Origin: Nocardioides alcanivorans
GTDB taxonomy: Bacteria > Actinomycetota > Actinomycetes > Propionibacteriales > Nocardioidaceae
NCBI RefSeq assembly: GCF_021555175.1
Contig: NZ_JAKGRW010000002.1
Coordinates: forward strand, 186,001 to 250,000
DNA: 64,000 bases
Reading direction: 5' to 3'
This document shows positions 20,476-29,272 of this stretch, in pieces. The translations under genes and the position numbers were made by a program. The notes under the pieces were generated by a model. The model did not search any database. It saw only the letters and a program-made list of their open reading frames with translations, and was not told the DNA's origin. Numbering within the stretch: the first letter of the stretch is position 1; every line of letters starts with the position of its first letter.

Positions 20476-21738
20476 GTGCCCCGCCCCCGAGCAGCCGTCA
20501 TCGGCGCTGGCGTGTCAGGCCTGACCGCGGCGCACGTCCTGGCGCGGACCCACGAGGTCACCGTCTTCGAGTCGGACTCACGACTCGGCGGTCATGCGCA
20601 CACCCACGACGTGGCGGTGAACGGACAGGTCGTCGGGGTGGACTCCGGGTTCATCGTGCACAACGAGCGGACCTATCCCCACCTGCTACGACTGTTCGCA
20701 GAGCTGGGGGTGGAGACCCGGCCAACCGAGATGAGCATGAGCGTCACCTGCGAGTCCTGTGGCCTCGCCTACGCCGGCGGCCGGGGGCTCGGCGGGATCC
20801 TGGCGCAGCCGTGGCGGGTGGCCGACCCCCGGTTCGTGCGGATGCTGATCGAGGTCCCGAGGTTCCACCGTGCGGCAAAGGCGCTTCTTGCCTCCGGCGG
20901 GCCGGAGACGACTTGGGGTGACTTCCTCGCCGCCGGCCGCTGGTCGGAGCACTTCATCCGCCACTTCGCCTTGCCCCTGGTCTCCTGTGTGTGGTCCGCC
21001 GACGAACGCGATGCGATGGCCTACCCGGCCCTCCACCTGTTCCAGTTCCTCGACCACCACGGCATGCTCACGGTCACCGGCTCGCCGACGTGGCGCACCG
21101 TGGTGGGTGGGTCGCGCACGTACGTCGAGCGACTCGCCGACCGGCTGCCCGACGTACGCCGGGCGACCCCGGTGACGGCAGTGGTGCGTCATGCCGACGG
21201 CGTCGACGTCACCGTTGCCGACGGCACCACGCAGACCTTCGACCGCGCCGTGGTTGCCACCCACGCCGACCAGGCGCTCGCGCTGCTGGCCGATGCCACC
21301 CCCGAGGAGAAGCAGGACCTCGCCTCGATCGGTTACTCCACCAACGCCACGGTCCTGCACCGCGACTCCTCGCTGCTTCCGGTGCGTCGTGCCGCTCGGG
21401 CCTCGTGGAACCACCGGACGTCGTGCGGCGGCTCGTCCGGCGGCTCCGGCGGGGTCACCGTGAGCTACTGGATGAACCGGCTGCAGGGGCTCCCGTCGGG
21501 CGACGACGTGCTCGTCACCCTCAACGACACCGCGCGGGTCGATCCCAGCACGGTGATCGCCGAGATGACCTATGCACATCCCGTGTTCACCCCCGACGCG
21601 GTGCGGGCCGCGGCGCGTCTGGCCACGGCCGGCGGCGACCGCCTTGCCTTTGCCGGCGCCCACCTCGGCTGGGGGTTCCACGAGGACGGGTGCCGCTCCG
21701 GCGTGGCCGCGGCTGCGGCGCTGGGAGCGAACTGGTGA
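20476..21738 (+). CDS. FAD-dependent amine-oxidase-like oxidoreductase
   Basis: A 420-residue flavoprotein with an N-terminal Rossmann GxGxxG (VIGAGVSGLTAAHVL), the ESDSRLGGHAHTH segment of the NAD(P)-binding oxidoreductase/amine oxidase family, and C-terminal FAGAHLGWGFHEDGCRSG closing the FAD site. The start is GTG 20476 behind AGGAGG; upstream ATG codons fall in the promoter. It is first in a five-gene coupled operon. Homologues next to DUF1365 and Cfa-like genes are tied to light or singlet-oxygen responses and lipid modification in other bacteria. The substrate is unknown. Confidence 0.85.
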   Translation: MPRPRAAVIGAGVSGLTAAHVLARTHEVTVFESDSRLGGHAHTHDVAVNGQVVGVDSGFIVHNERTYPHLLRLFAELGVETRPTEMSMSVTCESCGLAYAGGRGLGGILAQPWRVADPRFVRMLIEVPRFHRAAKALLASGGPETTWGDFLAAGRWSEHFIRHFALPLVSCVWSADERDAMAYPALHLFQFLDHHGMLTVTGSPTWRTVVGGSRTYVERLADRLPDVRRATPVTAVVRHADGVDVTVADGTTQTFDRAVVATHADQALALLADATPEEKQDLASIGYSTNATVLHRDSSLLPVRRAARASWNHRTSCGGSSGGSGGVTVSYWMNRLQGLPSGDDVLVTLNDTARVDPSTVIAEMTYAHPVFTPDAVRAAARLATAGGDRLAFAGAHLGWGFHEDGCRSGVAAAAALGANW

Positions 21739-22490
21739 CGCAGCATCTCGAGCTCCCCGCCCTCCCCGCCCTCGTCGTGGGCAGGGTGGGCCACGTCAGG
21801 CACCGTCCGGTCCGACACTCCTTCGAACACGCCCACTACCAATGGCTGGTCGATCTCGACGACCTGCCGCGGCTGGCCTGGCCGGTCCGCCATGTCGCTC
21901 GGTTCGATGCACGCGACCACCTCGACCGCGGCCGACGTGGCGGCGGCATCCGGGGAGACCTGAGCAGGTGGTTGGCGCGTCGCGGCGTCACGCTCGACGA
22001 GGAGGACAGCGTCGTGATGCTTGCCCACGCACGCGTCCTCGGCCACGTCTTCGATCCCCTCACCGTCTTCTGGTGCCTGCGTCCCGACGGCTCGCTCCGC
22101 GCGGTCGTCCTCGAGGTCCACAACACGTACGACGAACGCCACGCCTACCTCATCGAGCCCGACGAGGCCGGTCACGCCGAGGTGGCCAAGGAGTTCTACG
22201 TCTCCCCGTTCAACGATGCCGAGGGCGACTATGCAGTCGAGCTGCGCCTCGACCCCGGCCATGTCCGTGTCGGCGTCACGTTGCGTCGCGACGGTCAGCG
22301 CATCCTCACCGCGGTCACTGCCGGCTCGCCGGTGCTCGCGTCGAACCGCACGGTGGCCCGCACTGCCGCCAGACACCTGTTCATGACCCACCGGGTCAGT
22401 GCCCTGATCCGTTGGCACGGCATCCGGCTCTGGTTCGCCCGGCTGCCCGTCCGGACTCGACAGCCGCACTCCGAGGAGGCCGTTCGATGA
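21735..22490 (+). CDS. DUF1365 domain-containing protein
   Basis: A 251-residue protein with DUF1365 hallmarks: VGRVGHVRHRPVRHSFEHAH at the N-terminus, NPLTVFWC-like DPLTVFWCLRPDG, EVHNTYDERHAYL and KEFYVSPFNDAEGDY. Biochemistry of the family is unknown, but it almost always travels with an FAD oxidoreductase and a Cfa-like methyltransferase, as here. GTG 21735 overlaps the preceding TGA (GTGA), and its own stop overlaps the next ATG. Confidence 0.88.
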   Translation: MTQHLELPALPALVVGRVGHVRHRPVRHSFEHAHYQWLVDLDDLPRLAWPVRHVARFDARDHLDRGRRGGGIRGDLSRWLARRGVTLDEEDSVVMLAHARVLGHVFDPLTVFWCLRPDGSLRAVVLEVHNTYDERHAYLIEPDEAGHAEVAKEFYVSPFNDAEGDYAVELRLDPGHVRVGVTLRRDGQRILTAVTAGSPVLASNRTVARTAARHLFMTHRVSALIRWHGIRLWFARLPVRTRQPHSEEAVR

Positions 22491-23743
22491 CCACTCTCAC
22501 CACGCCCACCGCGCCCGTCCGGTGGCGCCCACGGCCGAGCGTCCGCGCTGCCGTGGCGCGCCGGATCCTGAAGGCGGTCGTACGCCGCGTGCCGGTCGAC
22601 GTACGCCTGCCCGACGGGAGCGCCTTCTCCGCGGACTCCCGCGCCGGGCAGCCGGTCCTCGAACTGGTGCGACCCGAGGCGCTGGTCCGCCGCATCGCCG
22701 ACAACCCCAAGATCGGCATCGGCGAGGGCTACATGGCGGGCGATTGGCGCGCGCCCGAGGGCACCGACCTCGCCTCGGTGCTCCGCCCCTTCGCCGAGAG
22801 GATGACCACTGCCATCCCGCCGGCGCTGACCCGGATGCGGCGCGTCGTCGACCGCCCCATCCCGCGCCGCGAACGCAACTCGCTGTGGGGCTCACGCCGC
22901 AACATCGAGGCCCACTACGACCTGAGCAACGACCTGTTCGCCGCGTTCCTGGACGAGACGATGAGCTACAGCGCAGCGATGTTCGACGAGTCCCGACCCT
23001 TCGCCGCACAGGATCTCGCCGAGGCGCAGCGGCGGAAGATCGCCGCCGTTCTCGACCTTGCGAATGTCCGTGCCGGCAGCCGGGTGCTCGAGATCGGCAC
23101 CGGGTGGGGAGCGCTCGCGGTCGAGGCAGCCCGTCGTGGGGCACACGTGACGACCGTGACCCTGTCGCGAGAACAGGCCGAGCTGGCCGCCGAGCGAGTT
23201 CGGGAGGCCGGGCTGGCGGGGTCGGTCGACATCCGTCTCCAGGACTATCGCGAGGTCACCGGCGCCTATGACGCCGTCGTCAGCGTGGAGATGATCGAAG
23301 CCGTCGGCGAGGAGTACTGGCCGACCTACTTCGCGGTCCTCGACCGGTTGCTCGCCCCGGGCGGGATCGCCGCTGTCCAGGCCATCGTGATGGCTCACGA
23401 TCGCTACCTGACGACGCGCAGATCCCATGGATGGATCCAGAAGCACATCTTCCCGGGTGGCCTGATCCCCTCGCTGCGGGCGATCTCCGAGGTCACCGAC
23501 CGACACACTTCGCTGAAGATGGATCGGGTCCATGCCTTCGGTCTCCACTACGGCGAGACGCTGCGTCGTTGGCGACACACCTTCGACGAGGCCTGGCCCG
23601 CCGTCAGCGAACTCGGGTTCGACGAGACCTTCCGACGGAAGTGGGAGTTCTACCTCGCCTACTGTGAGGCCGGCTTCGACGCGGGTTACCTCGACGTCGC
23701 CCAACTCAGGTTCAGCCGACCCGCTGCCGGGGGCGTCCGATGA
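22487..23743 (+). CDS. Cyclopropane-fatty-acyl-phospholipid synthase family methyltransferase
   Basis: A 418-residue SAM-dependent enzyme. The SAM-binding LEIGTGWGALAVEAARRG, IEAHYDLSNDLFAAFLDETM, SVEMIEAVGEEYWPTYF and IQKHIFPGGLIPS match Cfa-type enzymes that modify unsaturated acyl chains in membrane lipids. It also has the N-terminal domain of that family (residues 1-120). The start overlaps the stop of the DUF1365 gene, and the stop overlaps the next ATG. With its partners it may make a photo-oxidation-resistant acyl chain; that part is inference. Confidence 0.9.
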   Translation: MTTLTTPTAPVRWRPRPSVRAAVARRILKAVVRRVPVDVRLPDGSAFSADSRAGQPVLELVRPEALVRRIADNPKIGIGEGYMAGDWRAPEGTDLASVLRPFAERMTTAIPPALTRMRRVVDRPIPRRERNSLWGSRRNIEAHYDLSNDLFAAFLDETMSYSAAMFDESRPFAAQDLAEAQRRKIAAVLDLANVRAGSRVLEIGTGWGALAVEAARRGAHVTTVTLSREQAELAAERVREAGLAGSVDIRLQDYREVTGAYDAVVSVEMIEAVGEEYWPTYFAVLDRLLAPGGIAAVQAIVMAHDRYLTTRRSHGWIQKHIFPGGLIPSLRAISEVTDRHTSLKMDRVHAFGLHYGETLRRWRHTFDEAWPAVSELGFDETFRRKWEFYLAYCEAGFDAGYLDVAQLRFSRPAAGGVR

Positions 23744-24507
23744 CGAAGTCGTCCGCCATCGAGGGCCGCCGCTACTGGATCGTGGGCGCGAGCAGCGGCA
23801 TCGGTGCCGCGCTCGCCAAGGAGCTCCTGAGCCGTGGTGCCCAGGTCGTGATCAGTGCTCGGGACGCTGAGGCGCTCCGCTCCGTGGCTGGGGACGAGAT
23901 GGCCGTCGTTGCCGTCGATGCCACCGATCGCGACGCCGTACGTGCCGCGTCGGACGAAGCGCGGCGAGCACTCGGCGGCATCGACGCCGTGGTCTGGTGC
24001 GCAGGCTTCTGGGAGCAGTTCGACGCAGGAGACTGGGACGCCGACAGCTTCGCCCGGCACGTCGAGGTCAATCTGCTCGGCCTCAACAACCTGCTGGCTG
24101 CGGTCGTGCCTCCCATGGTCGAGGCCGGTGACGGTCACGTCATCGGCGTCGCGTCGGTGGCGGGCTATCGAGGGCTCGCGGGCGCAGAGGCCTACGGGGC
24201 GACCAAGGCAGCCCAGATCAACCTGCTGGAGGGATTGCGTGCTGCGCTCTCCCGCCGGGGTGTGCGGGTGACCACGGTGTGTCCCGGGTTCGTGCGTACC
24301 GAGATGACGGCCGACAACGAGTTCTCGATGCCCTTCATCATCGACGCGGACGAGGCAGCCGAGGCGATTGCCGACGGACTTGCGGCACACCGGGTCGAGA
24401 TCGTCTTCCCCTGGCGGATGGCCCTGACGATGAAGGTGGCGCGGCTGCTGCCTGTGCGGGTCTGGTCCGCCATCACCTCACGCATGGACAATCCGGCGGC
24501 CCGGTGA
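23740..24507 (+). CDS. Short-chain dehydrogenase/reductase
   Basis: A 255-residue SDR. It has the cofactor loop GASSGIGAALAKEL (TGxxxGxG type), the catalytic AYGATKAAQ (Y-x3-K) and the preceding Ser in GVASVAGY, all intact. It sits between the Cfa-like and photolyase genes with 4-nt overlaps at both ends, so it is part of the light-induced operon. Substrate unknown. Confidence 0.9.
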   Translation: MTKSSAIEGRRYWIVGASSGIGAALAKELLSRGAQVVISARDAEALRSVAGDEMAVVAVDATDRDAVRAASDEARRALGGIDAVVWCAGFWEQFDAGDWDADSFARHVEVNLLGLNNLLAAVVPPMVEAGDGHVIGVASVAGYRGLAGAEAYGATKAAQINLLEGLRAALSRRGVRVTTVCPGFVRTEMTADNEFSMPFIIDADEAAEAIADGLAAHRVEIVFPWRMALTMKVARLLPVRVWSAITSRMDNPAAR

Positions 24508-25868
24508 CCTCCATCTGGTGGCTGCGTCGCGATCTCCGACTCGACGACAACCCCGCGCTCGTGGTGGCGGCTGCGGAGGGAGAGGTGCTGCCCCTCTTCG
24601 TGCGTGACCCGCAGTTGGCGCACCTCGGCAAGGCGCGACGCAGTCGCTTGGAGGCTTCGCTCGCGTCCCTCGACGCATCGACCGGTGGCGCTCTCGTGAT
24701 CCGATCAGGTGATCCGGGTACGACGGTCGCCGCCGTCGCTCGCGAGGCCGGCGCGCGCAGCGTCCACGTGACCGGGGAGTTCACTCCGTATGCGCGGCGA
24801 CGCGACCGCGAGGTTGCGGAGCGCCTGGGCCTTGACGGCGTGGCAATGCACTCCTCCGGCACGCCCTACGCGGTCCGGCCCGGCACCGTCGTCACCGGCC
24901 AAGGCACGCCGTACAAGGTCTTCACGCCGTTCGGCAAGGCGTGGCGCGACCAAGCAGTCGCTGCTCCGGTGACGCAGCCTGCTGCGTTGCGCTGGTCCCG
25001 CACGATCACGGGGGAGCGGCTGGACCGCGAGCTCCTCGATGCGGCCAGTCGCTGGGAACCCGCGGGGGAGCAGGCCGCGCTCGAGCGGTGGCGCACCTTC
25101 CTTGACAGCTCTCTGGCCGACTATGCGGACGGACGGGACCGTCCCGACCTCGCCGGCACCAGTGGCCTGTCGACGCACCTCAAGTACGGCGAGATCCATC
25201 CGCGCACCCTGCTGCGCGATCTCGCCCTCGTCGGCGATGCCCAGCGCGTGGGCGCGCACAGCTTCGTCAACGAGCTCGCCTGGCGGGAGTTCTACGCAGA
25301 TGTCCTGTGGCACCGACCGGCGTCGGCGTGGCACGACCTGCGTGAGCTGTCGGGCATGGACTTCGACGAAGGGCCAGGGGTCGACGAGCTCGTCGAGGCC
25401 TGGTGCGAAGGACGCACGGGTTTTCCCTTCGTGGACGCGGGGATGCGCCAGCTCCAGCAGACCGGTTGGATGCACAACCGGCTCCGGATGGTCACCGCCA
25501 GCTTCTTGGTGAAGGACCTGCACGTGAGGTGGCAGGTGGGTGCCCGCCACTTCCTGATCCAGCTGCTGGATGCCGACATCGCCTCCAACAACCACGGCTG
25601 GCAGTGGGTCGCGGGGACCGGCACGGACGCGGCGCCGTACTTCCGGGTCTTCAACCCCGTGACCCAGGGCAAGAGGCTCGACCCCCGAGGTGACTTCGTA
25701 CGGCGCTGGGTGCCGGAGCTCGCCCATCTCGAGGGCGCTGCGGCACACGAACCGTGGCGGCACGCCGAAGGGTACGTTCACGGCTACTGCCGCCGGATCC
25801 TCGACCACAGCGAGGAGCGACGCGAGGCGTTGGAGCGGTACTCGCATGCTCGCCGTTCGATGGAGTGA
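24504..25868 (+). CDS. phr: Deoxyribodipyrimidine photolyase (class I)
   Basis: A 454-residue DNA repair flavoprotein that splits cyclobutane pyrimidine dimers with light. The N-terminal IWWLRRDLRLDDNPAL domain, the FAD-binding LSTHLKYGEIHPRTLL and SFVNELAWREFYADVLWHRP segments, MHNRLRMVTASFLVKDL and the C-terminal DADIASNNHGWQWVAGTGTD are all intact. GTG 24504 overlaps the SDR stop. It ends the B12-photoreceptor-divergent operon. Confidence 0.96.
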   Translation: MTSIWWLRRDLRLDDNPALVVAAAEGEVLPLFVRDPQLAHLGKARRSRLEASLASLDASTGGALVIRSGDPGTTVAAVAREAGARSVHVTGEFTPYARRRDREVAERLGLDGVAMHSSGTPYAVRPGTVVTGQGTPYKVFTPFGKAWRDQAVAAPVTQPAALRWSRTITGERLDRELLDAASRWEPAGEQAALERWRTFLDSSLADYADGRDRPDLAGTSGLSTHLKYGEIHPRTLLRDLALVGDAQRVGAHSFVNELAWREFYADVLWHRPASAWHDLRELSGMDFDEGPGVDELVEAWCEGRTGFPFVDAGMRQLQQTGWMHNRLRMVTASFLVKDLHVRWQVGARHFLIQLLDADIASNNHGWQWVAGTGTDAAPYFRVFNPVTQGKRLDPRGDFVRRWVPELAHLEGAAAHEPWRHAEGYVHGYCRRILDHSEERREALERYSHARRSME

Positions 25869-25913
25869 ACATGTTGTGGTTCGGCTCAATCGGAGCAGGT
25901 TCACTCCATCGAA
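25856..25913. terminator. Long-loop inverted repeat at the end of phr
   Basis: Perfect 15-bp arms TTCGATGGAGTGAAC / GTTCACTCCATCGAA with a 28-nt loop. The left arm includes the last codons and stop of phr. It lies between convergent genes, like the one at 11756-11815. Confidence 0.6.
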
Positions 25914-25935
25914 GCCGCTGTGCAGCGCGGCAGGG

Positions 25936-26343
25936 TCACTTCCGCAGGCGCAGCCCGATCAGGGTGACGACGTACACGAGGCCGCCGATGGCGCCGAGCC
26001 AGTAGTACGGCGCTCCGTCCTCGCCGCGGGCGATCTCCACCACGAAGGCGACGAGGACGGTGAGCAGCACGCTCATGCCGGCGGCCGTCGTGGCGAGCAG
26101 GTCGAGATGGTTGATGCGCTCGTCGCGCCGGTCGAGGAGCGCCTGCACGGTCTCGCTCCGTTGGCGTAGCAGCAGGAAGCCGCCGGTCGCGACCAGCATC
26201 AGTGCCAGTCCGAAGATGCCGAACCCGAGGTCGTCACCGACGATCCCGGCGACGAGGTAGGCGACACCGCAACCGACGCCGACGACGGGGATGGCCCAAC
26301 TGATCGGGCGGGTCCTTGCGGGGGTGTTGTCATGCGTCGACAT
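25936..26343 (-). CDS. Small membrane protein partnered with XRE regulator
   Basis: A 135-residue protein with four hydrophobic segments (VGVGCGVAYLVAGIVG, FGIFGLALMLVATGGFLLL, AGMSVLLTVLVAFVV, LGAIGGLVYVVTLIGL) and a charged loop LDRRDERINHLD between helices 2 and 3. Its start lies inside the last codons of the XRE gene (14-nt overlap), so the two are translated together. Pairs of a YozG-like XRE protein and a four-helix membrane protein are common in Gram-positive bacteria; the role is unknown. Confidence 0.78.
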   Translation of the reverse strand: MSTHDNTPARTRPISWAIPVVGVGCGVAYLVAGIVGDDLGFGIFGLALMLVATGGFLLLRQRSETVQALLDRRDERINHLDLLATTAAGMSVLLTVLVAFVVEIARGEDGAPYYWLGAIGGLVYVVTLIGLRLRK

Positions 26344-26524
26344 CGAAGATCTCCTCCACGTGCTGGTCGAAGTAGCGTGCGAGGGTCAGGGCCAGCGGGA
26401 GCGAGGGCAGGTAGCGCCCGGTCTCGATCGAGTTGATCGTCTGGCGCGACACCTCCATCGCATCCGCCAGCGCGGCCTGGGAGAGACCGTGGTCGAGGCG
26501 GAGCTCGCGAACCCGGTTGCGCAT
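26330..26524 (-). CDS. XRE-family helix-turn-helix regulator (short, YozG-like)
   Basis: A 64-residue protein that is almost entirely an HTH: LRLDHGLSQAALADAMEVSR and QTINSIETGRYLPSLPLALT, ending in YFDQHVEEIFDVDA. It overlaps the downstream membrane protein gene. A cluster of overlapping palindromes lies 25-50 nt upstream of its start and is the likely autoregulatory operator. Confidence 0.88.
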   Translation of the reverse strand: MRNRVRELRLDHGLSQAALADAMEVSRQTINSIETGRYLPSLPLALTLARYFDQHVEEIFDVDA

Positions 26525-26548
26525 CTCGTCTCCCTCGCGTCAAGGACC

Positions 26549-26574
26549 CTTGTCATGACAAGCATGCTTGTCAT
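26549..26574 (-). promoter_or_regulatory. Overlapping palindromes upstream of XRE gene
   Basis: ATGACAAGCATGCTTGTCAT (26555-26574) is a perfect 20-bp palindrome. It overlaps a second one, CTTGTCATGACAAG (26549-26562), giving three TGTCAT-type half-sites in a row. Likely operator for the XRE protein. Confidence 0.65.
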
Positions 26575-26742
26575 TCCCGTCGATGTCAAGCAACCTTGAC
26601 GCCGGGGGCCGGTCTCGGCACTGACGTCGGCGCTGGAAGTTTCCTTCCCGCAGGACGCACGTTGGCGGGTAGAGTGACGGAGCGAGCCACTGCCGACCTG
26701 ATCTGACGACGGGCTGACCGGCTGTGGCGGAACGGTAGGCAG

Positions 26743-27579
26743 ATGTCCACGGGGGACGAGCAGCAGTCGGCAGGGGGCGTCGTACCCCGGCAGCGCTGGC
26801 GCCGTGGCCTCGCCGCCGCGGTGGCCGTGACCGGCGCCTCCGTGCTCGCGGTGACGATCGCCTGGCAGGGTCAGTCGCACGACCCCCGGCGCCACGCAGC
26901 GGACCCTGCGCAGTCACCGACAGACGGGGTGACCGGACTCGTCCAGATGCAGGACGGGCTCAACGGTGGGCGCATCGCCCCGGCGCTGCTGGGCGGACTG
27001 GTCGGGCCCTGGCAGACGAGTGTCGCGACCACGCCCGATGAGGAAAACGCTCCGCTCGACGAGGAGACCACTCCGTCCCCGTCCCCGACGGGCAGTCCGA
27101 GTGCGCGGCCCACGGACGGCAGCCCGACCGCCCCTGCGACGGTCCCCCCGAGCGATGGTGACGTCCCTGACCACCCGGTGCACGGTCCGGTGACGATCAA
27201 CGTCGGATCTGTCGAGGCATCCGCGGACACCCCGGGCCGATTCACTGTCGTGCTCCGCCTGACCAACGTCACCCCGGGGATGATCGCGAAGGTGGCGATC
27301 GACGGCGACGGGGCCGTCATCGACGGGGTCGGCGGAGGCTGGTCGTGCGGCTCGCCGGGCGGCGCCGCGGTCACCTGCAACGTCGGTCCCGGAGACTCCA
27401 CGCGTCTCGTGGTCACCGTCTCCGCGCCGTACGGCGGCACGCTGGCCGTGAGCCTGCCGCACCTCGCCGGTGGCGCGGCCAGCACGTCCGTCGAGATCGA
27501 TGCGCCGGGTGGCGGCACCGGCGACGAGGGTGTCGGCATCGGCACCCCCGCTGGGACCGCCGGCGACGACCTGCCCTGA
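26743..27579 (+). CDS. Membrane-anchored secreted protein with Pro/Thr/Ser linker, unknown function
   Basis: A 278-residue protein. It has an N-terminal signal anchor (LAAAVAVTGASVLAVTIAW), a Thr/Pro/Ser-rich low-complexity linker (about residues 100-140), and a beta-rich C-terminal domain (about 145-255) with a Cys pair in WSCGSPGGAAVTCNVGPGDS, resembling DUF11-like adhesion modules. No sorting signal. I do not recognise a specific family. Confidence 0.65.
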   Translation: MSTGDEQQSAGGVVPRQRWRRGLAAAVAVTGASVLAVTIAWQGQSHDPRRHAADPAQSPTDGVTGLVQMQDGLNGGRIAPALLGGLVGPWQTSVATTPDEENAPLDEETTPSPSPTGSPSARPTDGSPTAPATVPPSDGDVPDHPVHGPVTINVGSVEASADTPGRFTVVLRLTNVTPGMIAKVAIDGDGAVIDGVGGGWSCGSPGGAAVTCNVGPGDSTRLVVTVSAPYGGTLAVSLPHLAGGAASTSVEIDAPGGGTGDEGVGIGTPAGTAGDDLP

Positions 27580-27597
27580 GTGGAACCGGGGCACCTG

Positions 27598-28224
27598 TCA
27601 GTCGTCCGCTGCCAGCTCCAGGCCGTCGGGCCTGACGAACAGGCCGGTCGCCTCGACGGTGACCTCGCCCGACTGGCGGATCCACGCGTCGGCCAGGAAC
27701 TTTCGCCCGCTCACGTCCCGCACCTCACCGCCGACCTCGCACTCGATGTCGAGGGCAGTCGGTCGCCGAAAGCGCAGCTCGAGACTGGCGGTGAGTCCGG
27801 GAATGCCCTGAGCCGAGACCAACATCCCCAGCAGGTGATCGATCAGGGCGGCCGCGAAGCCACCGTGCAGGCAGTCCGGTGGTCCCTCGAACAGTGCTGA
27901 GGGGAGGAAGCGGGCGGTGGCGCGGCGACCGTCGACGTGCAGGGAGATCGGGATCCGCATGGGGTTGAGCGAAGCCATCCGGACTGGCTCGCCCCGTTGG
28001 GCGCGTTCGGTCCAGGTAGGGGTGATCGGGATCCTGTGCACCCGGTCGCGTCGTTGGCGTCCGAGCATCTCGGTGACCTGGTCGAGCAGGTTTGTGGCCT
28101 CCTGCAGTGTCGCCACGTCGACGTCGGTCGTGCCGGCGGCCGACATCAGGGAGCGGGTGCTCTCGACGAGCCGCGTGAGCGGCTGGATCCGCTCCGCCGC
28201 CGGAGCAGTGCGTCGCTGGCTCAC
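27598..28224 (-). CDS. PaaI/hotdog-fold thioesterase family protein
   Basis: A 208-residue protein with a helical N-terminal part and a hotdog domain (about residues 90-205) marked by DCLHGGFAAALIDHLLG, the thioesterase signature that places an acidic residue on the central helix, and the family's LELRFRRPTALD strand. It would hydrolyse an acyl-CoA. GTG 28224 overlaps the stop of the upstream SDR gene (GTGA), so the two genes are coupled and may act on one CoA pathway. Confidence 0.8.
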   Translation of the reverse strand: MSQRRTAPAAERIQPLTRLVESTRSLMSAAGTTDVDVATLQEATNLLDQVTEMLGRQRRDRVHRIPITPTWTERAQRGEPVRMASLNPMRIPISLHVDGRRATARFLPSALFEGPPDCLHGGFAAALIDHLLGMLVSAQGIPGLTASLELRFRRPTALDIECEVGGEVRDVSGRKFLADAWIRQSGEVTVEATGLFVRPDGLELAADD

Positions 28225-29135
28225 CCCATGCTCCGCTCGAGGAGCGAAGCCGGTACCGGGGGCGCCTCGTTGAAGACCAGGTGGTCGGGCAGGAGCGATG
28301 CCGGATCGATGTCGTCGGGCTGCCAGCCCGCCACGAGTGCCTGGCCGTCGAGGGTGCGGACGGCTCGACGGAACTCCTTGATGAGGCCGAGACTGAAGGC
28401 GACCCTGCCCGTGAGGACGGCGGGGTCGCCGGTGCACAACAGCAGGTTGGCCTCGGCCATGGTCTCCTCCGGCTCCGATGGCCAGCCGGGGACTGCACGC
28501 TGTGCGTTCTCCGTGGCCACGCCCCGGTTGGGGGCGAGTGTGTTGACGGCGATGCCGTCGTCATACAGCTCCATCGCCGCACCGGTGCTGAGGCGATCGA
28601 TGGCAGCCTTCGTGGCTCCATAGAGCACCGACCCCAGCAAGGGGTGGGCAGCATAGGGCGGACCCACCCGCGGCCCGGCCATACGCGACGACAGGTTCAC
28701 GACCCAACCGGATCCCCGCTCACGCATGCTGGGTACGACGGCCTTCATCAGGTCCCACGTGTTCCACAGATTGGTCTCGACCGAGTCGTGGAAGGCCGCA
28801 CGGTCGATGTCGAGGAAGGAGGCGCCGTGATGACGCTCGGCCGCAGCATTGTTGACGAGGATGTCGACCCCGAGCCCGAACGCGTTCTCGATCTCGGCGA
28901 CCAGGGCGAACCGGTCGAGGTCGGGCCTGCCGAGGTCGGCGACGAAGGATCGGGCCTGTCCGCCCTCGTCGTTGATGATCTGGACGGTCTCCTCCAGCGA
29001 GCCTGCGAGCGTGGCACCACCGGGGTGCAGGGTGCGGGAGACCGCGGCCACCGCGATTCCCTCCGCAGCCAGGCGACGTGCCATGGCGCGGCCGATGCCG
29101 CGGCTGGCTCCGGTGACGACGGCGAGGTGGGTCAA
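28221..29135 (-). CDS. Short-chain dehydrogenase (longer SDR with C-terminal extension)
   Basis: A 304-residue SDR. It has the cofactor loop VVTGASRGIGRAMARRLAAE, DILVNNAAAE, the catalytic Ser in VNLSSRMAG, and Y-x3-K in LYGATKAAIDRL. A ~50-residue C-terminal extension (DDIDPASLLPDHLVFNEAPP) is typical of a subgroup linked to acyl-CoA metabolism. The start is TTG 29135 after GGAG. Coupled to the thioesterase downstream. Confidence 0.85.
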   Translation of the reverse strand: MTHLAVVTGASRGIGRAMARRLAAEGIAVAAVSRTLHPGGATLAGSLEETVQIINDEGGQARSFVADLGRPDLDRFALVAEIENAFGLGVDILVNNAAAERHHGASFLDIDRAAFHDSVETNLWNTWDLMKAVVPSMRERGSGWVVNLSSRMAGPRVGPPYAAHPLLGSVLYGATKAAIDRLSTGAAMELYDDGIAVNTLAPNRGVATENAQRAVPGWPSEPEETMAEANLLLCTGDPAVLTGRVAFSLGLIKEFRRAVRTLDGQALVAGWQPDDIDPASLLPDHLVFNEAPPVPASLLERSMG

Positions 29136-29272
29136 GGGATGCTCCGATCGACGTGGATGAGACGAGTGTCGTTTCAGCAGTCGGTGATGGTGCGGCCCTC
29201 CCGCTGGACGGAAGTGGGTCAGGTGGCACATCTCACCCTGCTTCAGGTGCGGGTTCGAGCGCGGTGATCACC

